Below the pieces are notes generated by a model. It was not told the DNA's origin. It worked only from the letters and a program-made list of their open reading frames with translations, and did no database searches. This document shows, one piece after another, positions 29,545 through 41,281 of a stretch of DNA of 64,000 nucleotides. A program made the translations under genes and the position numbers. The stretch is taken from positions 68,061,415 through 68,125,414 of the forward strand of contig NC_087062.1 of assembly GCF_963678635.1 (NCBI RefSeq), read 5' to 3'. How positions within the stretch are numbered: position 1 is the stretch's first letter; each line of letters opens with the position of its first letter. The stretch comes from Symsagittifera roscoffensis (Eukaryota; Xenacoelomorpha; Acoela; Convolutidae).

Positions 29545-31390
29545 ATCATACTTAATGAACCCAAATTAATTCAAATATCCTTGACAAAACCCAACATTCG
29601 AATGTTGATCTCCCTGTGACCCTTCCGTATCCAACTTGCAATGTTAGTGTAGTCTGCCATACAAAAAGACTACCCTTCCATGCTGATTGAAAATTGTCAT
29701 TTAGCTGCTTAAAAACTGATTTAACCGAACAATACAGGTACAGTAAAAAACTACAATCGATTGTTATGATCAAGTATGATATGGAAAGTATGTCTGTCAA
29801 GTAAAAATAAACAAGAAAGTCGAATCGCATCCCGCTTTGGACTATTAATCTCTATTAATTTTATGTTTTTTTTTCATTATTGGTTTTTTATTTGTTTCGG
29901 TAATATATTACTTTTGGACAGGTTTCGCTTTTTATATTTAGTAATTTGTGGTTCTATATAGCTGAAGATCAGCGGAACAGCCAATCCCCCGACCTCCGAA
30001 TGATGGAAATTTTTAAAGTTAACCATGTGAAAAAGCTAAGTTGTGGAATCCAGAAGATTTTTAATTGACAAACAACTCTTCCGGGTATCTCTTAAGAGCT
30101 CTTAGCTTAAACATATGCTCGATGTTGGAACCAGATCCAAACTATAATTTATTATTGGTTATAATTTAGATATTTTATCCCTATAAAATATTAAAGACTA
30201 ACCAATCACACTCCATAAAACTAACAACCCACTTATTTGTAAGTGCTGAAATTACTTGTAATTTCAGCACCAGAGCGATTTGAATTTAACTTACAACCTA
30301 GTTGCTTTCTCCAAGAGACCGACTCGTAAAAAAACCAGTATACTCTAGATCTATTGAGACTAAGAGATATAAGAGTAAGATTAAGATCGTTATTAGACTA
30401 AGAAGTTGCACGAATCTATCCGGCCAAAAATAAGATAGCGTGACGAGCAGACGGTGTACCCTATCTGAAATTACTCTATGAGTTGACAATACATCTTAAC
30501 TCAATGTAGTGTCTCTCTTTTATAAAATTGCCGATCATGTTCGATTAATACCCACAAGCGCCATGAAAACACATATTTAATATTTGTCCTAGAAATCTAA
30601 ACCTATAACAATTGGCTAGCACCAAAATTAGATCTTATGTGTCATTCATTGTCTTTTCTAATATCAATTTGATTTGATGTAGGACTTCATAAATTTGGTC
30701 GACGAACGGGTTACAATTTAAAGCTTAGCGGCCGAACAACAAATTTACTGGATGCACGTGGATGAAAAAAGCTCATGGCTCGGTCTCAATATCCCAAGAA
30801 CACTGGAGGTCAGAAGACAGAAGAACACTGAAGACAGAACGAATAGGTCATTAATAAATTTGTTTTTCAGTTGAGGTAAGCTATACCAATGAAGATGGAA
30901 AGGACATTTCGTAACTCCTTCCTGTTCGTTTTCCGTAAATAAAATAATAACAGTTTTGATTTTGAATTAAGTTGAAGACCATAGACAAATCATTTTGCCA
31001 ACTCTGCAAATTTTGTTGAAGAGCAGCTTTCTTACAACTAGGAACAATTATTTTCTATAACATCAGCCGTCCTACTTTCGTGAAAATTTTTGACTAACAG
31101 TTATACCTGCATAATCGTTATTTTCCGGAATGCTTCCTTTGTTGTCGTAGTATAAATTGATCCGTAAATTCGATATAAAGTCTTGTCGTACGTCCCGTTT
31201 TGCTTTTTAAATATCTGGTTGTTCTGTCCTTTTCAAGATTTTTTAATTGTCACAAAAAAATTAATTCATACTTGTTTTCTGGTTGAATTGAGTTTTTGTA
31301 AATTATTCCTTCATTTCTTTTGAATTTCTCTTAATTTCTTTTTGTAAGAAAACGCTAAAATTTGCTAAACTGAATTTTGCTTTTCAAAAA
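29545..31390 (-). pseudogene. R1, copy of a gene-like repeat family
   Basis: This is one of three related segments (R1 here, R2 at 35729-37086, R3 at 45620-47115). R1 and R2 are nearly identical; R3 is old and diverged. Blocks that match between R1/R2 and R3 include minus-strand peptide-like pieces. One around 29960-30040 reads Glu-X-Gly-(Leu/Phe)-Ala-Val then Leu-X-X-Ser-X-Ile-X-Pro in both lineages. Short conserved blocks separated by diverged spacers suggest exons and introns. R1 is interrupted by a solo LTR at 30126. A palindrome lies at its left end (29592-29607). The family is not recognised. Confidence 0.4.
30126..30503 (+). mobile_element. Solo LTR of the giant family
   Basis: This 378-bp sequence begins TGGAACC and ends AACTCA, matching the giant-family LTRs with several deletions. 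It is flanked by ATGT on both sides (30122-30125 and 30504-30507). The duplicated segment at about 36211-36214 has a single ATGT and no LTR, giving a pre-insertion site. It arose by insertion of a full element followed by LTR-LTR recombination. Confidence 0.92.
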
Positions 31391-32058
31391 ATATCAACCA
31401 ATTTGGTCCAGAACCACATTACAGCAGAAATCGAATAAATTAGAGCAAAAAAACAGGTCCTAAACATCATTACTGTGCGTAGTGTAAGGAGTTGATTTAA
31501 AAAAAGGAAAAACACGGTTTTTAAGCAGTTTTAATTAAAACCTTGACGAGGTAAGGTCTCCCTTTAGGCATACTTACAGTAATTTCAAACTTTTTCTGTC
31601 AATTCAGAACAGTTTTCTTTCTTACCAAATGAGTGTCTACTGCACCCACTACTGTTTTCTCTACTGTGTCTACTGTTTTCTCTGCTTATTTGCTTCTCTG
31701 GACTGTTCCAAACGAGTCCTACAAAATTCTCAGGTCAAACTCTCCTCTCAAGAAAAAAAAATTGTTTCATAGAACTGCTCAATGGATTGTCACAAAAATG
31801 ATTTCGGCTTGCCATCTGATGTAATTTTTAAAAACAAGATTTCGAATTACTATCTGATGTACTGATAGAAAAATGAAGATTTGAAATTGAAAAAAAAAAT
31901 GGCAAACCTTTGCATCTGATGATTTCCCAACTTTGCACTAAAATCTTATTATTAATAGTTGATAAATTACAAAGGCAGTCACCAGTGCTTGGTCGTTATG
32001 GAGTAACTCATCTATGTTTTTTTTAAATAACGATTTTGTCGAACTGTTATGTATATTT
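31391..32058. other. Gap between R1 and the BEL1 LTR piece
   Basis: No gene is seen. This is shared with 37087-37754 in the right unit but not with R3. It includes short repeated CATCTGATG motifs. It may contain the far end of the BEL 3' LTR, whose boundary could not be found. Confidence 0.35.
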
Positions 32059-32284
32059 ATAGAAAACGAAAATGTAATCATTTCTAATTTACACGATGTA
32101 CTTGAGTCTTTCTTGCTTTGAACTTTGATTTGATTATAAATTAGTTGGTTGCACGTGTTTGGTAATTCAGTTTTGTATTTTTTTGAGTTTTGGTTTTCAA
32201 TTTCTTTCCCGGAGTTTTTCTGATTGCATGTGAAAAATTGAAGTCATCTAAGATGGTTGTCAATTGTCAAATTGGCATATAACA
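32059..32284 (-). repeat. BEL1 3' LTR piece
   Basis: This 226-bp sequence beginning TGTTATATGCC on the minus strand recurs at 37755-37980 and 44151-44376 with no indels. Its left continuation differs from the 5' LTR of BEL2, so only this part can be called LTR. Confidence 0.7.
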
Positions 32285-32546
32285 CTCGGCCTCATTTTAC
32301 AGTTGCAAAATAAATTAAGAAAAAAGGGGTGGGGTAGTTCCTACTTATAAAACTTAAAACGCTGGCTTAACGGTCGTTTAAGTGTCAGTTGAAGTTATCG
32401 GCTATGGTTGTCGGCGCAAGGCTGCTTTGGGGTGAGGCTCTCATTGTCGTGAATCTTCGTTTGCTGGTTGATTGCAATAATCCGGAATAACAGGTGCTAG
32501 TCTAATGGCTGGTATTGACGCAAATTTTGTCTCTTATTTTGACGAA

Positions 32547-33274
32547 TTAAACGCGGATCTGATCATCATTGGTTGGTTTGTTTCCTGTGATCCGTCCAAT
32601 TGGCCAGAGTCCTCGTGGCGTCATATCCTGAAGAGTCCAGACAATTTCTCCTATTTTGATAGGCAGCGTCTTCTTTGTCCATCGTTGTCTTGGCAGTAGT
32701 GTTGGGATAAACTCCTTCATCAATCGTTTCCAAATATGGGTTGCGAGTTGTTGGGTGAATTTCCATTGTCGACTGAGTGTTGAGGGCTGTTGGGTTTGTA
32801 GAGGTGGCATGCTGGCATGCGCTCTCCCGAGAAGAAAATGATTTCGGGTGAGGGCTTCAACATCATCGGGCGATGCTGAAACTGTAGTGATATGTCTTGC
32901 GTTCATGAATTGTTCAACTTCGCAAAGAACGGTGTTGAATATGTCGTCTGTTAGAATCTGGCTTCCTATGATGGCATAGAACGAGTCTTTGACTGATCTT
33001 ATGAGTCGTTCCCATACACCTCCGGAATGAGGAGCATAGCAGGGTTGAAGGTCCATTCAATCTGATGGTTGGCGTAGAATTGTCGTGAAACATCGGCGTC
33101 GAAGTGTCTGTTGAGTTCTTTTTCGGCTGCGGTGAAATTTGTACCATTATCAGAAACAATTTTGGCTGGTTGTCCTCTGCGAGCGAAGAATCGTCGTAAG
33201 GTATTGATGAAGGCGTCGGCTGATTGGTCCTGGCACATCTCAAGATGTACGGCTCGTGTTGTTAGGCAAGTCAT
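32547..33274 (-). pseudogene. BEL1 integrase catalytic core and C-terminal domain
   Basis: Two overlapping frames cover the integrase. The first (33274-32999) has Ser-Asp-Asn-Gly-Thr-Asn-Phe, containing the second catalytic Asp. The second (33056-32547) begins just before Gly-Gly-Val-Trp-Glu-Arg, containing the catalytic Glu, and continues into the BEL-type C-terminal domain ending in Ile-Gly-Arg-Ile-Thr-Gly. A frameshift between them sits at the same place in BEL2, so it predates the duplication. The product could not be a working integrase. Confidence 0.85.
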
Positions 33275-33309
33275 TATAACGCCGTAGCGTCTGTTGTAGT
33301 TTCCTGCGG

Positions 33310-34577
33310 TTATGAAGCAAACAGTCCAAAGAGATCTAATCCTGTTTGTTGAAACGGAAAGGGTTTATCTTCTGGAAATCTGAAGGCGGGTAGGGGCGCA
33401 AGTTCCGGCTGTAGTCTAGTTGCCTGTTGTCGTCGGCAGTCGTAACAGTTTTTTATGATCTTGTCAATGTGTGCGCGAACACAGAGAATCCAATACTCGT
33501 TTTGAAGAATTTTTTTCAAGTGCTGGCGTGGCGAATGCTGGTTGTCTTTGTGGGTTTGTCCTATAAAGAGGTGAACTGCTGGGTGGTTTCCATCAAGGAT
33601 AATCGGGTGTTTTATGCCATAGTCCAATTGAGATTTCTCGAGGCGTCCACGTGCTCGCAAGAGTCCGTCTTCGTCTAGAAATGGTGATAGGTGTCGAAGT
33701 CTGCTAGTTGTGTTGATTCGTTTATTTTGTGTCAATGCGTTGACCTCTGGTTTGAAGCAGTCTCGTTGCGTCTGCTTGAAGATAAAATTCTTTGCGGCAA
33801 TCATGTTGTTGCTTGTCAGTTCGGTGGTCGGGCTTTCGTTGCGGGACTGTAGTCCTTTATCTTTAAAAATCCTGGCGGCACGCATCACGTATGCAGTTGT
33901 TCTGAGAATTCTTGTCCATTTGGAGAATCTGCTGTAATCGATGAAGCTTTGTTCTGTCTTTTCGGTGGAAGCTTGAAAAGCTAGCACATTGGGGTTGTTG
34001 CTATTTCATTCATTTGTCCAGTTTGATCGTTGAGTTGCAAGGTATACGTATTGGCGTCGATTAACGGTAGCTTTGGCCAGTTGCATTCTCGTTCACATAT
34101 GAATTTTGGTCCGGTGAACCATTTTAACTTGTTACTGAATTCTGATAGGGGTATTCCACGGGTTCCGTCGTCTGCTGGGTTTAGGGGTCCTGGGCAATGA
34201 TTCCTTTGACTTGCTTGGGTGCTTTCTAAAGTTTCTGCAACTCTGTGAGCCACAAAAATTTGTTGTCGTTTATCAGATCCCTGTATCCATTGAAATGCTG
34301 TTGTGCTGTCTGTCCACATATGCGTAGAGTTGATGTCAATCCTTTGTTCTCGGCGAATGAACTTTGCGAGGCGAGCACCAAAAACTGCGGCTTGTAATTC
34401 CAATTTATGTATTGTGTGTTGTTTTAGAGGAGCCACACGAGCTTTTCCTAGAACAAAGGCGCTGCAGATTTGCCGAGTGCCACTGTTGCTGTATACAAAA
34501 TAAGCGACTGCTGCTAGGGCGCTGTAGGAGGCATCTGAAAAAAACATGAAGAGCGATGTTGTCGTAGCTGTTTCCAA
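33310..34577 (-). pseudogene. BEL1 RNase H and integrase zinc-finger region
   Basis: Frame 34577-33981 carries the RNase H motifs (Phe-Ser-Asp-Ala-Ser, Leu-Glu-Leu-Gln-Ala-Ala, Trp-Thr-Asp-Ser-Thr). Frame 33987-33310 carries the integrase N-terminus with an H/H/C/C zinc finger, including Cys-Tyr-Asp-Cys, intact here but frameshifted in BEL2. A 2-base insertion near 33985 separates the frames and is absent from BEL2. Confidence 0.85.
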
Positions 34578-34590
34578 AATAGTGTCGGGG

Positions 34591-35728
34591 TTGAATGCTT
34601 AGTAATTTTATCCTAAGTTATAAGTCTCACCTTAAATCGTCAAATTGTCTTGACAAAAAGTAGAGTAGAAACAATAGTTAGAAAGGTATGAATTAATTAG
34701 TTGGTTAAATACAAAGCACTGGGTAATTATATTATATAAACGAATCGAACAGCTTGAAGAAATATACCTATGAGGGGAGGTTGAGTGAATCTTATTTTGT
34801 TCATCAATATTTTATCTTCTTACTAAGGTCGATGACTGAGTAGTATTTCTTGGATTGCCCTTGATTTTGTCCACTTGGCACTTCTGGTTTGCTTGTCAGT
34901 TTCGTCTGGCCGTAGTCCTTTGGGTACGTGTAGTCCAGACTTCCTCAGGTGTGGTTATCTCGAGTATCTCAATTTAAAATTTTATCGAACTTAAAATGAG
35001 AATTTATTCTCTATTTTATTTGTGAAAAAAGGCTAGTTTTAATTTTACTCTAAAGGCAGAAAAGAAAAATTATTTCTTTTTTGAAAAGGTCTAATTGAAG
35101 AGATCTAACTTGCTGCTTACTGAGCAAAATGAAACACTGAAGATTTCAGGCCAGTCCTTTTGCTCGTAAGCATAAACCGGCGGCTGATTCAATCTTTAAT
35201 TATTCAGGTTTCACCTGCTCCTTTGTTCTCCCTTTCTTATAAGGGAATTTTCAACTAGTTTTTATTTGATTTTTCCAAATCAAATATCTTTAACTTATTA
35301 GTCCCCTTTGATTAAAACCGCAGCCTTCAGTTTTATCTGATTAAAAATTCATATTACTCTCTCTGATGCATCATATTGCAGGTGCATATCTGCTTAATCA
35401 AATCAAGGAGAATTTCAGTGCAGCCGGCAAGACTGCTAAATATTTATCCATTTTGTTTCAAGTTAAAGTTAAAAGGGACGTGTTAATAATCGCCGCCCTT
35501 TTAAAATAGTGAGCATGAAAAAATAAGAAAAATTGGACAAGTATTTAAAAAGTAGTGGATTTTCAAAACAAGATTTTATAGTACTAATAAGAGTAAATCA
35601 GTCAATATCTGATTTAGTGAAAAGAGGCTTTAATTTAAATGGCACGCTCCATTTTAGAATTTGGTCGTCAAATAAACAATTAAGACAATGGTCTTATGTC
35701 TGTGTAGTATTTCTCAATACTACACCAC
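34591..35728. other. Spacer between the duplicated units, no gene
   Basis: No supported ORF is present. A perfect 10-bp stem with a 4-base loop (35702-35725, GTGTAGTATT / AATACTACAC) stands at the right end, right where homology of the right unit begins. Confidence 0.45.
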
Positions 35729-37086
35729 CTTGCAATGTTAGTGTAGTTTGCCATACAAAAAGACTACCCTTCCAGGCTGATTGAAAATGGTCATTTAACT
35801 GCTTAAAAACTGATTTAACCGAACAATACAGGTACAGTAAAAAACTACAATCGATTGTTATAATCAAGTATGATATGGAAAGTATATCAAGTAAAAATAA
35901 ACAAGCAAGTCGAATCGCATCCCGCTTTGAACTATTAATCTCTATTAGTTTTATGTTTTTTTTTAATTTTTGGTTTTTTATTTTTTTCGGTAATATATTA
36001 CTTTTGGACAGGTTTCGCTTTTTATATTTAGTAATTTGTGGTTCTATATAGCTGAAGATCAGCGGAACAGCCAATCCCCCGACCTCCGAATAATGGAAAT
36101 TTTTGATGTTAACCATGTGAAAAAGCTAAGTTGTGGAATCCAGAAGATTTTTGATTGACATACAACTCTTCCGGGTATCTCTTAAGAGCTCTTAGCTTAA
36201 ACATATGCTCGATGTAGTGTCTCTCTTTTTTTAAATTAACGATCATGTTCGATTAATACCCACAAGCGCCATGAAAACACATATTTAATATTTGTCCTAG
36301 AAATCTAAACCTATAACAATTGGCTAGCACCAAAATTAGATCTTATGTGTCATTCATTGTCTTTACTAATATCAATTTGATGTAGATTTGATGTAGGACT
36401 TCATAAATTTGGTCGACGAACGGGTTACAATCTAAGGCTTAGCGGCCGAACAACAAATTTACTGTATGCACGTGGATGAAAAAAGCTCATGGCTCGGTCT
36501 CAATATCCCAAGAACACTCGAGGTCACTCCTGAAGACAGAACGAATAGGTCATAAATAAATTTGTTTTTCAGTTGCGGCAAGCTATACCAATGAAGATGG
36601 AATGGACATTTCGTAACTCCTACCACTTCGTTTTCCGTAAATAAAATAATAACAGTTTTGATTTTGAATTTAGTTGAAGACCATAGACAAATCATTTTGC
36701 AAATTTTGTTGAATAGCAGCTTTCTTACAACTAGGAACAGTTATTTTGTATAACATCAGCCGTCCTACTTTCGTGAAAATTTTTGACTAACAGTTATACC
36801 TGCACAATCGTTACTTTCCGGAATGCTTCCTTTGTTCTCGTAGTATAAATTGATCCGTAAATTCGATATAAAGTCTTGTCGTACGTCCCGTTTTGCTTTT
36901 TAAATATCTGGTTGTTCTGTCCTTTTCAAGATTTTTTAATTGTCACAAAAAAATTAATTCATACTTGTTTTCTGGTTGAATTGAGTTTTTGTAAATTATT
37001 CCTTCATTTCTTTTGAATTTCTCTTAATTTCTTTTTGTAAGAAAACGCTAAAATTTGCTAAACTGAATTTTGCTTTTCAAAAAATA
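35729..37086 (-). pseudogene. R2, copy of the gene-like repeat family
   Basis: This is nearly identical to R1 without the solo LTR. A 140-codon minus-strand frame (36116-35694) covers the piece that matches R3 at protein level (Ser-Glu-Val-Gly-Gly-Leu-Ala-Val-Pro-Leu). It runs on into hydrophobic sequence that looks like intron or noncoding DNA. Product unknown. Confidence 0.4.
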
Positions 37087-37754
37087 TCAACCAGTTTGGT
37101 CCAGAACCACATTACAGCAGAAATCGAATAAATTAGAGCAAAAAAACAGGTCCTAAAAATCATTACTGTGCGTAGTGTAAGGAGTTGATTTAAAAAAAGG
37201 AAAAACAGGATTTTTAAGCAGTTTTAATTAAAACCTTGACGAGGTAAGGTCTCCCTCTAGGCATACTTACAGTAATTTCAAACTTTTTCTGTCAATTCAG
37301 AACAGTTTTCTTTCTTACCAAATGAGTGTCTACTGCACCCACTACTGTTTTCTCTACTGTGTCTACTGTTTTCTCTGCTTATTTGCTTCTCTGGACTGTT
37401 CCAAACGAGTCCTACAAAATTCTCAGGTCAAACTCTCCTCTCAAGAAAAAAAAATTGTTTCTTAGAACTGCTCAATGGATTGTCACAAAAATGATTTCGG
37501 CTTGCCATCTGATGTAATTTTTAAAAACAAGATTTCGAATTACTATCTGATGTACTGATAGAAAAATGAAGATTTGAAATTGAAAAAAAAAAAATGGCAA
37601 ACCTTTGCATCTGATGATTTCCCAACTTTGCACTAAAATCTTATTATTAATAGTTGATAAATTACAAAGGCAGTCACCAGTGCTTGGTCGTTATGGAGTA
37701 ACTCATCTATGTTTTTTTTTAAATAACGATTTTGTCGAACTGTTATGTATGTTT
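37087..37754. other. Gap between R2 and the BEL2 3' LTR piece
   Basis: This is the counterpart of 31391-32058, and no gene is seen in it. Confidence 0.35.
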
Positions 37755-37980
37755 ATAGAAAACGAAAATGTAATCATTTCTAATTTACACGATGTACTTG
37801 AGTCTTTCTTGCTTTGAACTTTGATTTGATTATAAATTAGTTGGTTGCACGTCTTTGGTAATTCAGTTTTGTATTTTTTTGAGTTTTGGTTTTCAATTTC
37901 TTTCCCGGAGATTTCCTGATTGCATGTGAAAAATTGAAGTCATCTAAGATGGTTGTCAATTGTCAAATTGGCATATAACA
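37755..37980 (-). repeat. BEL2 3' LTR piece
   Basis: This is a 226-bp match, without indels, to 44151-44376. It begins TGTTATATGCC on the minus strand and is preceded there by the purine-rich AATGAGGCCGAG, a possible polypurine tract. Confidence 0.75.
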
Positions 37981-38242
37981 CTCGGCCTCATTTTACAGTT
38001 GCAAAATAAATTAAGAAAAAAGGGGTGGGGTAGTTCCTACTTATAAAACTTAAAACGCTGGCTTAACGGTCGTTTAAGTGTCAGTTGAAGTTATCGGCTA
38101 TGGTTGTCGGCGCAAGGCTGCTTTGGGGTGAGGCTCTCATTGTCGTGAATCTTCGTTTGCTGGTTGATTGCAATAATCCGGAATAACAGGTGCTAGTCTA
38201 ATGGCTGGTATTGACGCAAATTTTGTCTCTTATTTTGACGAA

Positions 38243-38970
38243 TTAAACGCGGATCTGATCATCATTGGTTGGTTTGTTTCCTGTGATCCGTCCAATTGGC
38301 CAGAGTCCTCGTGGCGTCATATCCTGAAGAGTCCAGACAATTTCTCCTATTTTGATAGGCAGCGTCTTCTTTGTCCATCGTTGTCTTGGCAGTAGTGTTG
38401 GGATAAACTCCTTCATCAATCGTTTCCAAATATGGGTTGCGAGTTGTTGGGCGAATTTCCATTGTCGACTGAGTGTTGAGGGCTGTTGGGTTTGTAGAGG
38501 TGGCATGCTGGCATGCGCTCTCCCGAGAAGAAAATGATTTCGGATGAGGGCTTCAACATCATCGGGCGATGCTGAAACTGTAGTGATATGTCTTGCGTTC
38601 ATGAATTGTTCAACTTCGCAAAGAACGGTGTTGAATATGTCGTCTGTTAGAATCTGGCTTCCTATGATGGCATAGAACGAGTCTTTGACTGATCTTATGA
38701 GTCGTTCCCATACACCTCCGGAATGAGGAGCATAGCAGGGTTGAAGGTCCATTCAATCTGATGGTTGGCGTAGAATTGTCGTGAAACATCGGCGTCGAAG
38801 TGTCTGTTGAGTTCTTTTTCGGCTGCGGTGAAATTTGTACCATTATCAGAAACAATTTTGGCTGGTTGTCCTCTGCGAGCGAAGAATCGTCGTAAGGTAT
38901 TGATGAAGGCGTCGGCTGATTGGTCCTGGCACATCTCAAGATGTACGGCTCGTGTTGCTAGGCAAGTCAT
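38243..38970 (-). pseudogene. BEL2 integrase core and C-terminal domain
   Basis: Same layout as in BEL1. Frame 38970-38695 has the Asp-Asn-Gly-Thr-Asn-Phe motif and frame 38752-38243 has Gly-Gly-Val-Trp-Glu-Arg and the C-terminal domain. The shift between the frames is shared with BEL1. Confidence 0.85.
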
Positions 38971-39031
38971 TATAACGCCGTAGCGTCTGTTGTAGTTTCC
39001 TGCGGTTATGAAGCAAACAGTCCAAAGAGAT

Positions 39032-40270
39032 CTAATCCTGTTTGTTGAAACGGAAAGGGTTTATCTTCTGGAAATCTGAAGGCGGGTAGGGGCGCAAGTT
39101 CCGGCTGTAGTCTAGTTGCCTGTTGTCGTCGGCAGTCGTAACAGTTTTTATGATCTTGTCAATGTGTGCGCGAACACAGAGAATCCAATACTCGTTTTGA
39201 AGAATTTTTTTCAAGTGCTGGCGTGGCCAATGCTGGTTGTCTTTGTGGGTTTGTCCTATAAAGAGGTGAACTGCTGGGTGGTTTCCATCAAGGATAATCG
39301 GGTGTTTTATGCCATAGTCCAATTGAGATTTCTCGAGGCGTCCACGTGCTCGCAAGAGTCCGTCTTCGTCTAGAAATGGTGATAGGTGTCGAAGTCTGCT
39401 AGTTGTGTTGATTCGTTTATTTTGTGTCAATGCGTTGACCTCTGGTTTGAAGCAGTCTCGTTGCGTCTGCTTGAAGATAAAATTCTTTGCGGCAATCATG
39501 TTGTTGCTTGTCAGTTCGGTGGTCGGGATTTCGTTGCGGGACTGTAGTCCTTTATCTTTAAAAATCCTGGCGGCACGCATCACGTATGCAGTTGTTCTGA
39601 GAATTCTTGTCCATTTGGAGAATCTGCTGTAATCGATGAAGCTTTGTTCTGTATTTTCGGTGGAAGCTTGAAAAGCTAGCATTGGGGTTGTTGCTATTTC
39701 ATTCATTTGTCCAGTTTGATCGTTGAGTTGCAAGGTATACGTATTGGCGTCGATTAACGGTAGCTTTGGCCAGTTGCATTCTCGTTCACATATGAATTTT
39801 GGTCCGGTGAACCATTTTAACTTGTTACTGAATTCTGATAGGGGTATTCCACGGGTTCCGTCGTCTGCTGGGTTTAGGGGTCCTGGGCAATGATTCCTTT
39901 GACTCGCTTGGGTGCTTTCTAAAGTTTCTGCAACTCTGTGAGCCACAAAAATTTGTTGTCGTTTATCAGATCCCTGTATCCATTGAAATTCTGTTGTGCT
40001 GTCTGTCCACATATGCGTAGAGTTGATGTCAATCCTTTGTTCTCTGCGAATGAACTTCGCGAGGCGAGCACCAAAAACTGCGGCTTGTAATTCCAATTTA
40101 TGTATTGTGTGTTGTTTTAGAGGAGCCACACGAGCTTTTCCTAGAACAAAGGCGCTGCAGATTTGCCGAGTGCCACTGTTGCTGTATACAAAATAAGCGA
40201 CTGCTGCTAGGGCGCTGTAGGAGGCATCTGAAAAAAACATGAAGAGCGATGTTGTCGTAGCTGTATCCAA
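39032..40270 (-). pseudogene. BEL2 RNase H and integrase N-terminal region
   Basis: A 412-codon frame with RNase H motifs (Phe-Ser-Asp-Ala-Ser, His-Lys-Leu-Glu-Leu-Gln, Trp-Thr-Asp-Ser-Thr) followed by the integrase zinc-finger region. The frame is lost just before the Cys-X-X-Cys pair because BEL2 has one T fewer than BEL1 in a T run near 39146. The link to RT upstream is broken by one base in a T run near 40239. Confidence 0.87.
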
Positions 40271-41281
40271 AATAGTGTCGGGGTATTTCCACTGTCTGTA
40301 GATCGTTTCTCTCGTCGGGAAGCTCGAACAGTTCAGGTATCATTTCTCGTGTAATTTGGTCGTCCCACTTCATTTCTTTTCTCCAAATTGCTTGCTGGAT
40401 TATTCGTAGTCGAATCGTAATAGGTGCTGCTATTCCAATTGGGTCAAAGATTGAGGAAACTGCGCGAAGTAGGTTCCGTTGTGTAGGTTTCTTCTGGGCG
40501 AGTTCGTGTAGTTTGTCAGTAGTGAAGCTGAGTGTATCGTTACTTACTCTCCATCGTATTCCGAGAATTCGCTTGAAGATTTTGGGGTCCTTGATTTCGT
40601 CTATGTTGATGGATCCATGTTCCTCTGGTATTGTTTGGAGAATTTTATGATCCGTAGTGATCCACTTTGTCAGGTTGAAGCTTCCTTGTTGTAGTACGTG
40701 TCGAAGGTCTTCTATGATTTTCACTGCGGTGTCGATGTCGTCGGTGGCTTCGAAGAAGTCGTCCATGTAGAAGTTCTCGTAGACAAGTTTTTTGATGTGG
40801 GGATGGCTTTCAGCATTGTCGTCTGCGCAAGTTCTTAATGCGTAAATTGCACAAGTAGGAGAACATTTGGCTCCAAGGACAAATCGAGTGTACTCAAAAA
40901 ATTCGGGTTCTTCCGCTCCCCAGAGGAAACGAAGAAATTTTCTGTCTTCGGGGTTAACAGAAACCTGCATATACATCCCTTCAATGTCGGCAGTGATGGG
41001 ATGCTTTCCTTCGCGAAATCGGGTAATTACTCCTAGAAGGTTGCAGAGCAGGTCAGGTCCAGTGAGAAGCATATCATTCAGACAATCTCTTTTAATTTTG
41101 GATTTGGCATTGGAAACACGGCGAAGTTTTCCTGGCTTGTTTGGGTTGATTACGCCATGTTCAGGTAAAATCCATCCTGTCGAAGGTTTTTCGTCTGGCT
41201 CTAATTTCCGTAATAGTGCTTGCTGAGATCCTGGTCAATTGTATTCTGGTAGAGAGCCAATTTTTCTGAATTCTTGTTAAA
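40098..41281 (-). pseudogene. BEL2 reverse transcriptase
   Basis: Frame 41072-40098 contains the BEL-type RT: Ile-Thr-Ala-Asp-Ile-Glu-Gly-Met near the start of the palm, and the catalytic Tyr-Met-Asp-Asp at 40769-40758. The preceding finger region (41281-41073) is readable but broken by stops and a shift. The last 50 or so codons run in the wrong frame past the RNase H junction. Confidence 0.88.

Larger units (their letters stand above)
29635..34590. repeat. Segmental duplication, left unit (R1 + BEL1)
   Basis: This matches 35729-40283 almost base for base apart from the solo LTR insertion and small indels. Homology ends at 34590, within the BEL RNase H-RT boundary. Both units carry the same BEL frameshift in the integrase, so the element had already decayed before the duplication. 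Confidence 0.85.
32059..34590 (-). mobile_element. BEL1, truncated BEL/Pao element
   Basis: This is the 3' part of a BEL/Pao retroelement on the minus strand: RNase H, integrase, 3' untranslated region and an LTR piece. It lacks gag, protease and RT because the segmental duplication ended there. The integrase C-terminal domain with its Gly-Gly-Val-Trp-Glu-Arg motif is diagnostic for the BEL/Pao group. Confidence 0.88.
35729..40283. repeat. Segmental duplication, right unit (R2 + BEL2 3' part)
   Basis: This is the counterpart of 29635-34590. It lacks the solo LTR and shows the empty ATGT target. BEL2 continues beyond 40283 into RT and gag, so this is probably the source unit. Confidence 0.85.

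Noticed and set aside
32505..34549. Plus-strand ORFs opposite BEL1 and BEL2
   Set aside because: They are mirror frames of the BEL pol coding strand and carry no motifs of their own.
37600..37980. Full-length 3' LTR of BEL2 equal to the 365-bp 5' LTR
   Set aside because: Only 226 bp match. The remaining 139 bp of the 5' LTR has no counterpart here, so the boundary was left open.
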